Origin: a bacterium
GTDB taxonomy: Bacteria; Zhuqueibacterota; QNDG01; JAFGCO01
DNA: 64,000 nucleotides
NCBI GenBank assembly: GCA_016930535.1
Contig: JAFGGN010000019.1
Span: forward strand, 1-64,000
Direction of reading: 5' to 3'
Numbering within the stretch: position 1 is the first letter of the stretch; the number at the start of each line of letters is the position of its first letter. This document shows positions 1 through 8,549 of this stretch, piece after piece. The notes under the pieces were generated by a model. That model worked only from the letters and a program-made list of their open reading frames with translations. It did no database searches and was not told the origin of the DNA. The position numbers and the translations under genes were made by a program.

Positions 1-1008
1 GGCATCGGGGTTTTGGTGGCCGATAGTCCGTATGGTCCTTTCAAAGATCCACTTGGCGCGCCTTTAATTCAAAACAGCCATCACGATATTGACCCTACTA
101 TACTGATTGATGATGATGGTCAGGCATACATGTACTGGGGAAATCCCAAAGTATATTGCGTGAAGCTGAACGAGGATATGATTTCTTATACAGGGGAGAT
201 TATGCAGGAACCCACTACCCCCGATAATTACCAGGAGGGACCATGGGTTTGGAAGCGCAACGATCATTATTATATGGCTTATGCCTCCACATGTTGCCCG
301 GAAGGAATTGGATATGCCATGAGTGACTCCCCGACAGGGCCTTGGGAATATAAAGGCATGATTGTCGATGCATCGGAAAAAACCAGGGGTAATCACCCGG
401 GTATAGTTCAATACAAGGGAAAATCGTATTGTTTCGGGCATAGTTACGATCTGCTGAAAAAAACAACGCCAAAATTCTATGAACGCCGTTCTGTTGATAT
501 GGATGAAATGGTTTACAATCCCGATGGCACCATCAAAAACCGGCATTACTGGTCGATAGAAGGACCTGAACAGGTTGGCACCCTGAATCCGTTCAATCGT
601 GTTGAAGCAGAAACCATGGCTTGGAGCGAAGGGGTCAAAACCCGGTTTGAAACAGAGTGGGAAGGCGATTTCGATTGGGCCAGGGGTAAAAGAATCGCCG
701 ATCGTTTATTTGTTACTGCCATAAATCATGGTGATTACACAAAAGTTCGAGGCGTTGATTTTGCTGATGGCGCTGAATCGGTTGAAGTGAGTGTTTCTCC
801 TATTTATGGCGGCAAGATTGAAATACGGGCTGATAAAATTGACGGGCCGGTGATTGCAACGGTTGAGATAAATACCGCAAGGGAAGAGGGTATTTGGAGT
901 ACATTTACAGCACCGGTAAATAAAAACATTAAAGGAGTTCATGATGTATATTTTGTCTTCAGGGGCGAAAAAGATTTATTTTATTTTGACTGGTGGAAAT
1001 TAAATTAA
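1..1008 (+). CDS. Glycoside hydrolase family 43 enzyme with C-terminal CBM6 (5' partial)
   Basis: The reading frame is open at base 1, so the N-terminus and the catalytic-base Asp lie outside the window. What remains is the second half of a five-bladed GH43 propeller. The 'DPTILIDDDG' segment carries the usual pKa-modulating Asp, and 'EGPW' carries the general-acid Glu. The last ~135 residues, from 'NRVEAE' to 'FDWWKLN', look like a CBM6 jelly-roll. GH43 enzymes cleave arabinofuranosyl or xylosyl linkages in hemicellulose, but the exact substrate cannot be read here. It fits with the CE15 esterase at 14.7 kb in suggesting plant-polymer use. It stands apart from the minus-strand genes that follow. 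Confidence 0.9.
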   Translation, partial: GIGVLVADSPYGPFKDPLGAPLIQNSHHDIDPTILIDDDGQAYMYWGNPKVYCVKLNEDMISYTGEIMQEPTTPDNYQEGPWVWKRNDHYYMAYASTCCPEGIGYAMSDSPTGPWEYKGMIVDASEKTRGNHPGIVQYKGKSYCFGHSYDLLKKTTPKFYERRSVDMDEMVYNPDGTIKNRHYWSIEGPEQVGTLNPFNRVEAETMAWSEGVKTRFETEWEGDFDWARGKRIADRLFVTAINHGDYTKVRGVDFADGAESVEVSVSPIYGGKIEIRADKIDGPVIATVEINTAREEGIWSTFTAPVNKNIKGVHDVYFVFRGEKDLFYFDWWKLN

Positions 1009-1022
1009 GCATTTTCGAGAGT

Positions 1023-1209
1023 TCAAAAACATGAATGCATATAGTAAATAAAAGACACAGTGACAGAAATTCCAAAACTTTCAAATTGATCAATAATCTG
1101 TTGTAACCTGTCCGCATCCGGAGGAAACATCAGATTGGAATTGGAATTCCGGCCCGGTTTCTGATGCTTATGGCGCGCGATATTATGGTAGGGCAGCAGT
1201 TCCAAAATG
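1023..1209 (-). pseudogene. Relic of glycyl-radical-enzyme activase (C-terminal end)
   Basis: About 50 codons resemble the extreme C-terminus of pyruvate-formate-lyase-activating radical SAM enzymes: 'ELLPYHNIARHK', then a short helix region and 'FESFGISVTV'. The rest of the activase, including the CxxxCxxC cluster motif, is absent. After the 'SVTV' strand, where the family normally ends, the frame runs on through unrelated residues to a stop at 1023-1025. It is fused directly to the glycyl-radical-enzyme relic upstream on the same strand, as if a deletion removed everything in between. Assignment rests on motif recognition only. Confidence 0.65.
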
Positions 1210-1665
1210 TCTTCATCCTTTTTAAGAAGGCCGGGTAACTAACGCTGATTAAGCAATGTCCCGCCGGATTTTACCTGATCGATTTTAGACAGAGACCTGA
1301 TTACAGCCGACGGCCCGTGGGTATCACATCCCTGCGAAGGCGAAGTGCCGTCCCGTCTGAAATGGGTTTGCCGGCGAAACGTCCGTTCGGCGTGGCGCCC
1401 AGAACAGCTCCGAAATAGAAATGACAGGTCAAGGAAAGCATGTTCATGTGATACTTCCCGCCCTCTTTGATGTTGGGCTTTCCATCGATCGCATCAAACA
1501 GATCGTTATAGTGCGCTTGTTGCGATACTGTCCGCATAATCATCGTCATTGCCGAAGAATGGCGTGTTGTTGATAATTTTCTGCCGCAGAATTTCCTTAT
1601 TTTTAAAATTCCCGGAAATCGCATTCAATATTTCATCAAAGGTAAAAATCCCGTACAACGAAAAA
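1210..1665 (-). pseudogene. Relic of pyruvate-formate-lyase-like glycyl radical enzyme
   Basis: Pieces in different frames match the C-terminal third of PFL-like glycyl radical enzymes. In order they are 'FTFDEILNAISGNFKNKEIL', 'NTPFFGNDDDYADS', then after a frameshift 'YNDLFDAIDGKPNIK' and 'FYFGAVLGATPNGRFAGKPI'. After a further frame change come 'GPSAVIRSLSKIDQVKSGG' and 'TLLNQR'. An in-frame TAG follows at 1239-1241. The glycyl-radical loop that should come next is missing, and the sequence passes straight into the activase relic. The 5' two thirds of the gene are gone, and the SBBP gene ends 8 bp away. The locus is non-functional. Confidence 0.75.
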
Positions 1666-1673
1666 AACGATCC

Positions 1674-4600
1674 CTACCGGACAAGCAGCATCTTTTTTTG
1701 AAGGATCCTTTCATCGGCATGCAGACGACAGATGTAAATTCCTGAGCTCACATCATGATCCATCTCATCCGTTGCATTCCAGGCCAGTGAATATTCCCCG
1801 GCAGGCCGGTATGCATCCTCCAGGATTTTTATCCGCTGACCGAGCGTATTAAAAATACCGAGGCTGACGTTTGCAGATTTGATCAGTTTGTATTGAATCG
1901 TTGTCGAGGGATTAAACGGATTGGGGTAATTCTGACAAAGCTGAAATCCCTCCGGACAGGGATGCGGGGAATCAGCCGGCTGCAGTCCGATTTCCTGAAC
2001 ACCAATCCCGGTTACCCCGCCTTTCGGAACCAGTTTCATCACAAAACCGTCGCCCGAACCGGGATTGTTATGCCGGGTCATTAAAGCCTCCGGCGTTACG
2101 GGCAAATCCCCTGACATCGTGCCGCCGCCAATCCAGATGCTGCCGTCGGGCCCCATGGAGAACCCCATGGCGTAATCATCAGCACTGCCGCCGATGTATG
2201 TGCCGTAGAGCATCTGGCCGGTCTGTGAATCGATAATGGAGAGATTTATATTCTGATTCCCCTGAAGCGGCATGTCCATAAGCTGCTGAGTCACCGGTTT
2301 GCCGCCTGAATCACTCTCCTGGCACAGTATCATGTGTTCCCCGTACCATCCGGCAAACGATCCGTTTAAAAACGTGCTGAATTCAACCGATCGATCAACC
2401 GCATTGAAACGCATAAAAAAGTGATTACCTTCCGGGTCAGCCTCCCGGTTAAAAGCATTATCCGTCAATGGAAAATTATCGGAATCGGTATCCCCTGTGA
2501 TCAGAACGGAACCGTCCCGGTCCAGCTGCAGCTGCCCCGAATCGGCGCCCTGACCGCCCAGATAAGTCGCATATTCAACTTGACTGCCGTCCGGGCCGAG
2601 GACCATCAGGTAAATATCCGTCGTTCCGCCGTTAAATTCAGGATCGACGGCATTGTCACTCACGGGCAGACCGCCGGATTCAACCGATTTGCCGATCCAC
2701 AATCGACTCCCGGTATCGGCTGCAATGGAGCCGCCGGCGAATTTAAATGAATCGTTCAGCCCCAAAAAAGTCGCATACTCCAGCCGGCCGTCCGAAGAAA
2801 AGCGACAGGCAAAAGCTTCATACGCACCGCTGTATTCGGAATCGTAAGAGCCCTCTGTGACCGGAAAATCCGAAGAATTGGAATGCCCCATCACATAGAC
2901 GGAACCCTCCGGCCCCAGAGTCAGGCTGCTTGCCGCCTCCCAGCCGCTGCCCCCGATATAGGTGCACCAGTCCAGACAACCGGTCGAAGGATTCAGTTTG
3001 AATAAAAACAAATCCGGATCGTCGCTTCCCGGTGCGGAATTAAAAGTCGAATCATATGCATTGTCCGTGGTTGGGAAATCATCGGACCGTGTCATGCCCA
3101 TGACATAGAGATATCCGGCTTCATCCACAGTTGAAAAATAGGAATGGAATTCATGATCACTGCCCCCGATATACGTCCCATAGTCAAGTGCACTGCCGTC
3201 TTCATTTAATTTCGCAGCATAAATATCGCCCCCGTAACCGCCAAAACGGGTACCGCCATTATAGGTTTCATCCTGTGCACCCGCTGTAGTCGGGCAATCG
3301 CCGGACGCCGTATTCAACATCACATAGGCCCGTCCGTTCCCATCCAGGTTTAAAAATGCACCGCCATCTTCATTCTGACTTCCGCCGATATACGTGCAAT
3401 ATCCAATGTCAAATTCGAGGGGCGCCTGATTCGTCCGATAATCGAACCGGGTGACAAACACATCCCCGCCCCAGCGGTTCTGACCGCCGCCATTGTAAGT
3501 GGTGTCATAGGCATTTTTCGTGCACGGATAATCGTGGGAAGTGGTATTCCCGGCAATATAAATCCTGTCACCGGATACACACAACTGCCCCCATTCGTAT
3601 CCGCTGCCTCCGAAATAGGTGCAAAAACAGAGTTCGTTGGATTTTGGATCAAAAATCCCGACAACCTGATCGCTGCCGCCCCTGAATTCAGATTGCCAGG
3701 CGTTTACTGTCACCGGAAAGTCATCGGACTCGGTTTCTCCGCCCAGAATCAGCCGGTCACGGGTCTCGCTTACAATCAGATAATCATCCTGAGATCCACC
3801 GAGAAAAGTGGCATATTCAATTGTATCGAGTTCTTTGGACAGGGTCAGGATGAATCCATCCTGTTTTCCCTTTATCCGGGTCTGCAGGGCATTTTCAGTC
3901 ACAGGAAAATCAGAAGAAAAGGTGCCGCCGCCCAAAGTCAGGCGTCCGTCATCATGAAGCGTGATGGATTTGATGGTCTCATCCTGACTGCCGCCGATAT
4001 AACTGCCATATTCAAGGATCGATCCGTCGGCACTCAGTATGATTAAAAAGGCATCGCCCTGGCCACGTTCGCCAGAACCACCATGGTAGCCAGGACCGAG
4101 CGCATTTTCGGTCACGGGAAAATCCGTGGAGGTCGTGGTGCCGTAAACATAAACGGATCCCGCATCATCAACGGCAATACCATCATACAACTCGGCTCCG
4201 TTTCCGCCGACATAGGTGCAGAATACAAGATCACTGCCATCGGCATTTAATCTGGCGATAAAAATATCCTCCCGGCCATAATCACCGCCGCCATGAAACA
4301 CGGTATCAAACGCAGATTCTGTAACAGGAAAATCCGACGAACCGGTATCGCCGACAATGACCGCATTCCCCTCCGAATCCACAGCGATTTTACCGGCAAT
4401 ATCCATCCCGCTGCCGCCGATGAATGTGGAATAAATCACCCGACTCGCGTCCGGGCTCAGTTTCATCACAAAAGCATCGCCATGGGATTCATTGGCAGGA
4501 CCGTGAAAAGTCCGGTCATAAGCGCCTTCCGTGGTGGGGAAATTCGGATTGGTTGTGTTGCCGGTCAGATAGATGTTCCCGTTTTCATCCAATGCAACCC

Positions 4601-4907
4601 CGTGGATATAGTTGGCTCCGCCGGGAACGCCGAGAAATGTGGAAAGGGCAAGCCCCCTGCCCGTGGTATTCATGGCGGCCATGTATATCTCCGTATTTTG
4701 GGTTTGAATGGCATTTTCTGTCAGGGGAAAATCGCCGGACCGGATGGGTGCGGTGAGATATACATTTCCATTTGCATCGCACGTCATTCCATGCGCCCGG
4801 TCATCCTGACTTCCCCCCAGATAGGTCGAGAAGACCGGTTCCAGAATATGTCCGGAAACATGACAACAACGGATTAAAAAGAATAAAATAAGCATTCGAT
4901 ATTTCAT
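1674..4907 (-). CDS. Large SBBP beta-propeller repeat surface protein with type IX sorting domain
   Basis: This 1077-residue protein has an N-terminal hydrophobic signal segment. About fourteen ~65-residue SBBP repeats follow, each with a 'YxxYIGGSxxD' strand, a 'DxxGxxYVxGxTxSxDFPxT' core and 'NAYD'-like spacing. The last ~85 residues carry 'CQNYPNPFNPSTTI', the FlgD-like Por secretion sorting domain, ending in 'MLLVR'. It is presumably exported through the outer membrane and anchored at the surface, where the propellers bind ligand or partner proteins; no catalytic site is visible. The start is preceded by an 'AAAGGGAACCG' Shine-Dalgarno. A BlaI-like operator lies 56 bp upstream. Confidence 0.93.
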   Translation of the reverse strand: MKYRMLILFFLIRCCHVSGHILEPVFSTYLGGSQDDRAHGMTCDANGNVYLTAPIRSGDFPLTENAIQTQNTEIYMAAMNTTGRGLALSTFLGVPGGANYIHGVALDENGNIYLTGNTTNPNFPTTEGAYDRTFHGPANESHGDAFVMKLSPDASRVIYSTFIGGSGMDIAGKIAVDSEGNAVIVGDTGSSDFPVTESAFDTVFHGGGDYGREDIFIARLNADGSDLVFCTYVGGNGAELYDGIAVDDAGSVYVYGTTTSTDFPVTENALGPGYHGGSGERGQGDAFLIILSADGSILEYGSYIGGSQDETIKSITLHDDGRLTLGGGTFSSDFPVTENALQTRIKGKQDGFILTLSKELDTIEYATFLGGSQDDYLIVSETRDRLILGGETESDDFPVTVNAWQSEFRGGSDQVVGIFDPKSNELCFCTYFGGSGYEWGQLCVSGDRIYIAGNTTSHDYPCTKNAYDTTYNGGGQNRWGGDVFVTRFDYRTNQAPLEFDIGYCTYIGGSQNEDGGAFLNLDGNGRAYVMLNTASGDCPTTAGAQDETYNGGTRFGGYGGDIYAAKLNEDGSALDYGTYIGGSDHEFHSYFSTVDEAGYLYVMGMTRSDDFPTTDNAYDSTFNSAPGSDDPDLFLFKLNPSTGCLDWCTYIGGSGWEAASSLTLGPEGSVYVMGHSNSSDFPVTEGSYDSEYSGAYEAFACRFSSDGRLEYATFLGLNDSFKFAGGSIAADTGSRLWIGKSVESGGLPVSDNAVDPEFNGGTTDIYLMVLGPDGSQVEYATYLGGQGADSGQLQLDRDGSVLITGDTDSDNFPLTDNAFNREADPEGNHFFMRFNAVDRSVEFSTFLNGSFAGWYGEHMILCQESDSGGKPVTQQLMDMPLQGNQNINLSIIDSQTGQMLYGTYIGGSADDYAMGFSMGPDGSIWIGGGTMSGDLPVTPEALMTRHNNPGSGDGFVMKLVPKGGVTGIGVQEIGLQPADSPHPCPEGFQLCQNYPNPFNPSTTIQYKLIKSANVSLGIFNTLGQRIKILEDAYRPAGEYSLAWNATDEMDHDVSSGIYICRLHADERILQKKMLLVR

Positions 4908-4962
4908 TTCGGTTCCCTTTCAATTTTTGCTGCAAACCTCATGATTAAAATGTAACGTTTTG

Positions 4963-4975
4963 ACTATATTGTAGT
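4963..4975. promoter_or_regulatory. Putative second BlaI/MecI-type operator
   Basis: The 13-mer ACTATATTGTAGT differs at one base from the perfect palindrome ACTACATTGTAGT found in the blaI promoter at 6884-6896. It has the TACA-n-TGTA core of BlaI/MecI/CopY operators with one half-site changed. It lies between the M56 gene's stop and the start of the SBBP surface-protein gene. On the minus strand it contains a possible -10 (TATAGT), but no convincing -35 was seen. Confidence 0.6.
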
Positions 4976-5003
4976 TTCTCATTTTAAAAAAACTTCAGCC
5001 CCG

Positions 5004-6446
5004 TTATTTGACGACCTTCCGCAATATTTTTTTCTCCAGCGTTAAAAAATCTTCAGGATCTCTCAACTCTCCGTTTTGAACGACTTCAAAATGCACGCAA
5101 AAACCAATATGCCCGATCACCTCCCCCTGTTCTACACGGTCGCCCGGCTTGACGAACAACTGATCGATATGCAGATAGCGCGTTCGCAATCCCCCTGCAT
5201 GTTGAATGGTAATTTCATAACAACCTCTAAAAATCTCATCCTCGCCTGTCGAGATGACCCTTCCGGCTGCCGCTGCAACAATTTTTCCGGGTTTTCCATA
5301 ATCAACAATATCAATCCCTGTATGATCATAGTATTTTTGCTCCTCCGGATTCCAGTCTTTGCCATATTCCAGTCCAATGTGTCCTCCCGGGCAGGGTGTG
5401 ACCAGTTTGACAGGATCCGTGGAACCTGCGCCCATGGGCAGCAGGATCAATCCCAGAATCAATAGCATGATTACCGAAATAACGCTTTGCTTTTTGTTGA
5501 ATCCGCGGTTCATGGAAATGTGACGAATCCGTTCTGCCAACCGTCTCTTCTCGCCTGCAAAGGCAGGAACCCCGTAAATTGAATCCGCTGCCGAATTGAA
5601 TTGAATGATGTCGAGCAGACCGTTCCCGTAAGCTTCCCTGTCGAGTCGCTGCCTGGACAGCACCACGGCATCGCATAACTGTTCACGAATCTGCCCCAGT
5701 TCTTTCCCGGCCAGCCATACGATCGGATTAAAGAAATAAATGATTTGTATAATATTCTGTATCTGGATCCAGCCGTCATCCCAGTGTTTCACATGCGTCA
5801 TCTCATGCGCAATAATGGATTCCAAAGTGGCCGGATTAGAGGCTTTTAACAATACCCGGGGTATATATATAACGGGCCTGACAAGTCCCATGGTAAAGGG
5901 CGGTTTCTGAACCGGACCTGTCATCAGCAGCACCTGCCGTCGAATGCCCAATTCCCGCCTCCACGATTCAATCAGTTTCAGGCAGGCTGAATGGGTGCAC
6001 AATTTGGACATCCGCAAAATCTGTCTGTATTCATAAAGACGCCGTAAATACAGTATCATCAGAATGGTCACGCCTGCAGTCCAGACCGCAGTCAATATAA
6101 AAGGCCATATTTTCAAATCGGTTTGTGGCGAATCCTGATCGGAAAATTGGGCAAAATGTTCGGTTCTCCCGACAGATGCATCCGCCCGCTCAACAGCGAC
6201 CGATTGGTTTAAAGGCATCCATCGTTCCAGCAGCATGCGTCCCGAAAGGGCGTGTGACCAATTGAGCGGAAGCATTAGCCGTATAAACACCAGACTCCAC
6301 AATCCCATTAAAAGGAATCGTGACCTGGATTTGAAACACGTCGTCAACAAGCCGATGACGACAAACAGAATGGCGGAATAGGCAAACTGTACAGTAAAAA
6401 AATGGATCAATCCGGCTGCCCGGCCGCCTAATAAATGCCAATCCAC
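5004..6446 (-). CDS. BlaR1/MecR1-like M56 metallopeptidase fused to M23-like domain
   Basis: This 480-residue membrane sensor/protease has about four transmembrane segments: near residues 12-37, 44-60 and 113-134, and one at 320-340. The M56 zinc-peptidase motif HEMTH is at 214-218 in the cytoplasmic part. After the last membrane segment comes an M23/LytM-like domain with HTGID (375-379). The usual HxH is reduced to CVH (450-452), so the catalytic first His is absent and the preceding loop is short. M56 proteins cleave their BlaI partner, and an M23-like sensor would be suited to binding peptidoglycan. The start is GTG with GGAGGAG seven bases upstream, inside the end of blaI, so the two are coupled. 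Confidence 0.9.
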   Translation of the reverse strand: MDWHLLGGRAAGLIHFFTVQFAYSAILFVVIGLLTTCFKSRSRFLLMGLWSLVFIRLMLPLNWSHALSGRMLLERWMPLNQSVAVERADASVGRTEHFAQFSDQDSPQTDLKIWPFILTAVWTAGVTILMILYLRRLYEYRQILRMSKLCTHSACLKLIESWRRELGIRRQVLLMTGPVQKPPFTMGLVRPVIYIPRVLLKASNPATLESIIAHEMTHVKHWDDGWIQIQNIIQIIYFFNPIVWLAGKELGQIREQLCDAVVLSRQRLDREAYGNGLLDIIQFNSAADSIYGVPAFAGEKRRLAERIRHISMNRGFNKKQSVISVIMLLILGLILLPMGAGSTDPVKLVTPCPGGHIGLEYGKDWNPEEQKYYDHTGIDIVDYGKPGKIVAAAAGRVISTGEDEIFRGCYEITIQHAGGLRTRYLHIDQLFVKPGDRVEQGEVIGHIGFCVHFEVVQNGELRDPEDFLTLEKKILRKVVK

Positions 6447-6450
6447 TGGT

Positions 6451-6831
6451 TTACTCCTCCTTCAGCAATCGGCGCAGTTCATCAATTTCTTCACCTGTCA
6501 GACCGGACATATTTGAAAACATGGACACCACCGTGTTCACATCGGTTTCCAGAACACGATCCGCAAAAAACCGAACCATTTTCGCCAGCCCCGCCGGTCG
6601 TGAAATCAGGGGCTCAAAAACAAATACGCCATGAGCGTTTTTCTTTCTGAGCAAACCCTTGTTCACCATACGATCCATGACCGTGCGTGTGGTGGTCAAT
6701 GCCCATCCATTGCTCTTTTCCATGACATTGTGCATTTCCCGGACCGATTGTCCGCCTTTTTTCCATAATACACGCAGTATATCGTATTCCGGTTTGGACA
6801 GGTCTGGGATGTCTCTATTGGCTCGTCTCAT
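6451..6831 (-). CDS. blaI: BlaI/MecI/CopY-family transcriptional repressor
   Basis: At 126 residues this is typical BlaI length. The N-terminal winged helix runs from 'LSKPEYDILRVLWKKG' to 'TVMDRMVNKGLL', with the characteristic 'TTTRTVMDRM' recognition helix. The C-terminal half is the dimerisation region, ending in 'EEIDELRRLLKEE'. These dimers bind TACA-n-TGTA palindromes and are inactivated when a partner M56 protease cleaves them. Its stop is 4 bp from the M56 start. The promoter at 6879-6907 carries a palindrome in its spacer, indicating autoregulation. No beta-lactamase is nearby, so the inducer may be another envelope signal. Confidence 0.93.
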   Translation of the reverse strand: MRRANRDIPDLSKPEYDILRVLWKKGGQSVREMHNVMEKSNGWALTTTRTVMDRMVNKGLLRKKNAHGVFVFEPLISRPAGLAKMVRFFADRVLETDVNTVVSMFSNMSGLTGEEIDELRRLLKEE

Positions 6832-6878
6832 GGCGATCCTGTTTTAGGTTATTGTTGTCGAATAACTTCAATGTCACC

Positions 6879-6907
6879 AATATACTACATTGTAGTTTAA
6901 TTGTCAA
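6879..6907 (-). promoter_or_regulatory. blaI promoter with embedded operator palindrome
   Basis: On the minus strand TTGACA (6902-6907) and TATATT (6879-6884) are 17 bp apart, a near-consensus sigma-70 promoter. The spacer holds the 13-bp palindrome ACTACATTGTAGT (6884-6896), a BlaI/MecI-type operator that touches the -10. Repressor binding there would block polymerase. The distance to the blaI start (6831) is suitable. Confidence 0.87.
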
Positions 6908-7282
6908 ATGTTAATCATGCGGATACCATAATTATTATCACCGGCACGGCGCGGACCCGGAAAGCAGGATTGTACGAAACGACCATTCCGATGCGGTCCG
7001 ACAGGGAAGCGGTGCATTCCTCATGGCCATGTCATCCCCGATAAAATCACACAACCAATTATAACTTGCAACATAACGGGTTACACCTTACATTCAATAT
7101 ATCAATCGATACCAAAAAAGCGGCATAATAATTTATGGGCCATAATCAGGCAGCCCGGTCTTTTCTCCCCCGGCCCGGTTATCCTGCGGGGGAAAAACCA
7201 CCATTGACTGTGAGTAATTATGGACATGATCCGGCGGTTGTTATTTTTTATTTATTTTGGACAATACAGGAGACCGTAACCG
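6908..7282. other. Intergenic region without a recognisable gene
   Basis: This stretch of about 375 bp separates blaI from the plus-strand secreted protein. Short frames here have no protein-like composition. Only the AT-rich leader just before 7283 and its 'caggagac' Shine-Dalgarno are interpretable. No clear promoter or hairpin was identified. Confidence 0.5.
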
Positions 7283-7942
7283 ATGCGGATACGCCTGGTT
7301 TGTTGTCTGATCGTTTTCATTGCCGCATCGAGTCTTGCAGCACAGACATCGGCGTCCCTGGGCATGGGTATTGGCCATTCCGGAGGAATACACGTGACGC
7401 CATATGGCAGCCATTTCCTGGATCTGTTTGATTTCGGTTATTTTACAGAATTCGAATTGGAAAATTTGCTCTCGGAACGGAACGGTTATTCATTCCTGTT
7501 TAAATATGCCGACTGGGAAAAGGGCGGCGGATTTCAACTAGGGGCTACACCAAAGAGGGCAAGATCCAGGTCATACTATGTATCGGTCGCTTTCAATTAC
7601 AGCAATAAGGTCAGAACGGACAACGGGCCTTTTACCTTCCTCGGGCCCATCATATCATATGGTCTGGAAAAGGTGGACTGGTATCTGCAGGAACAGAATG
7701 TTGATTCACCGGCCGGGCAAGACAGGTTCGATTTGTTTACTTTGGGATTCAGGGCGGCCAAGGGTTCTAATTTCGAAAAACTAACACTGAAATTCAGCAT
7801 GGAAATCCTCTGCGACTTTGCCATTAGTAAAAACCGGAATATCAAATATGAAACGGGAATCGACGATTTGAATCCCGAAAAATCCAAATACAGAACAGGG
7901 CTGTATGGTCATTTTGGTATTTCCTTGGGTCTGTTGATATGA
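7283..7942 (+). CDS. Secreted, probably outer-membrane beta-barrel-like hypothetical protein
   Basis: This 219-residue protein has a clear signal peptide ('IRLVCCLIVFIAASSLAAQ'). Alternating strands follow, such as 'YYVSVAFNYSNKVR', 'FLGPIISYGLEKVDWYLQ' and 'LKFSMEILCDFAI', and it ends in 'GLYGHFGISLGLLI'. The periodicity and hydrophobic C-terminus suggest a small outer-membrane barrel or a periplasmic beta protein. No specific family was recognised. The start has 'aggagac' a few bases upstream. Confidence 0.75.
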   Translation: MRIRLVCCLIVFIAASSLAAQTSASLGMGIGHSGGIHVTPYGSHFLDLFDFGYFTEFELENLLSERNGYSFLFKYADWEKGGGFQLGATPKRARSRSYYVSVAFNYSNKVRTDNGPFTFLGPIISYGLEKVDWYLQEQNVDSPAGQDRFDLFTLGFRAAKGSNFEKLTLKFSMEILCDFAISKNRNIKYETGIDDLNPEKSKYRTGLYGHFGISLGLLI

Positions 7943-8084
7943 TAAACCTGATCAATAATCATGCGTTTCCCGGCCGCCTGCCTCGATCATCCCGGATATC
8001 ATCATCCGGTACGGAACACCTACAGGGCTTCACAGAATTCGTATATGCTCCGGCCCGGAACCGCTTGAACGAGGGGAAAAAATC

Positions 8085-8489
8085 ATGAAAGTCATCATCC
8101 GAATGATTATCATGGGCTCTTTATTGATATGCCATCTGCCGGCCGCCACGGACGACAACAGGGTTATTCTCCCGGCAGCGGACGGCAGTACGGAAACGCC
8201 CTCCGAAGCCTGCTTCGACGGGACAATCGTCGGGATCGACAAAGACATTCTGTCCGTGGCCGGGACCGGCCGTTCAGGTGAAATCCGGACCATTGAAGTT
8301 GTCATCGGGGATGAGACGGCCCTGTTTTCGGTTTACGGAGGCTATATTTCACCGGAGCAACTGCAGGAAGGGATCAAACTAAAAGTATGGTTCAAAGGTG
8401 CCGATTGCGATCATCCCGTTATTCCCCTGACAGGCGCATGCATCATGATCGCCTCAGAGAAACCGGGTGAAGACTGGCCTGGACAATAA
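8085..8489 (+). CDS. Small exported hypothetical protein
   Basis: This 134-residue protein has a short signal peptide ('IIRMIIMGSLLICHLPAA') and one compact domain. It contains 'FDGTIVGIDKDILSVAG' and 'EGIKLKVWFKGADC', an OB/SH3-like pattern of short strands reminiscent of exported proteins that bind a ligand through a barrel. No catalytic motif was seen. The Shine-Dalgarno 'gagggg' precedes the ATG. It lies 60 bp upstream of the arylsulfotransferase-like gene and may share its transcript. Confidence 0.65.
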   Translation: MKVIIRMIIMGSLLICHLPAATDDNRVILPAADGSTETPSEACFDGTIVGIDKDILSVAGTGRSGEIRTIEVVIGDETALFSVYGGYISPEQLQEGIKLKVWFKGADCDHPVIPLTGACIMIASEKPGEDWPGQ

Positions 8490-8549
8490 ATCGTCCGCGA
8501 ACGATATATAAGGATCCATTGAATCAGCATTGGTTTTATAGGAGGCGAA

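Noticed and set aside
64..546. Long minus-strand frame opposite the GH43 gene
   Set aside because: It is a shadow of the GH43 reading frame with a composition unlike a protein family, no ribosome-binding site and no conserved motif.
5326..5676. Alternative frames inside the M56 gene
   Set aside because: They are fully contained in the M56 gene and have no independent start signal.
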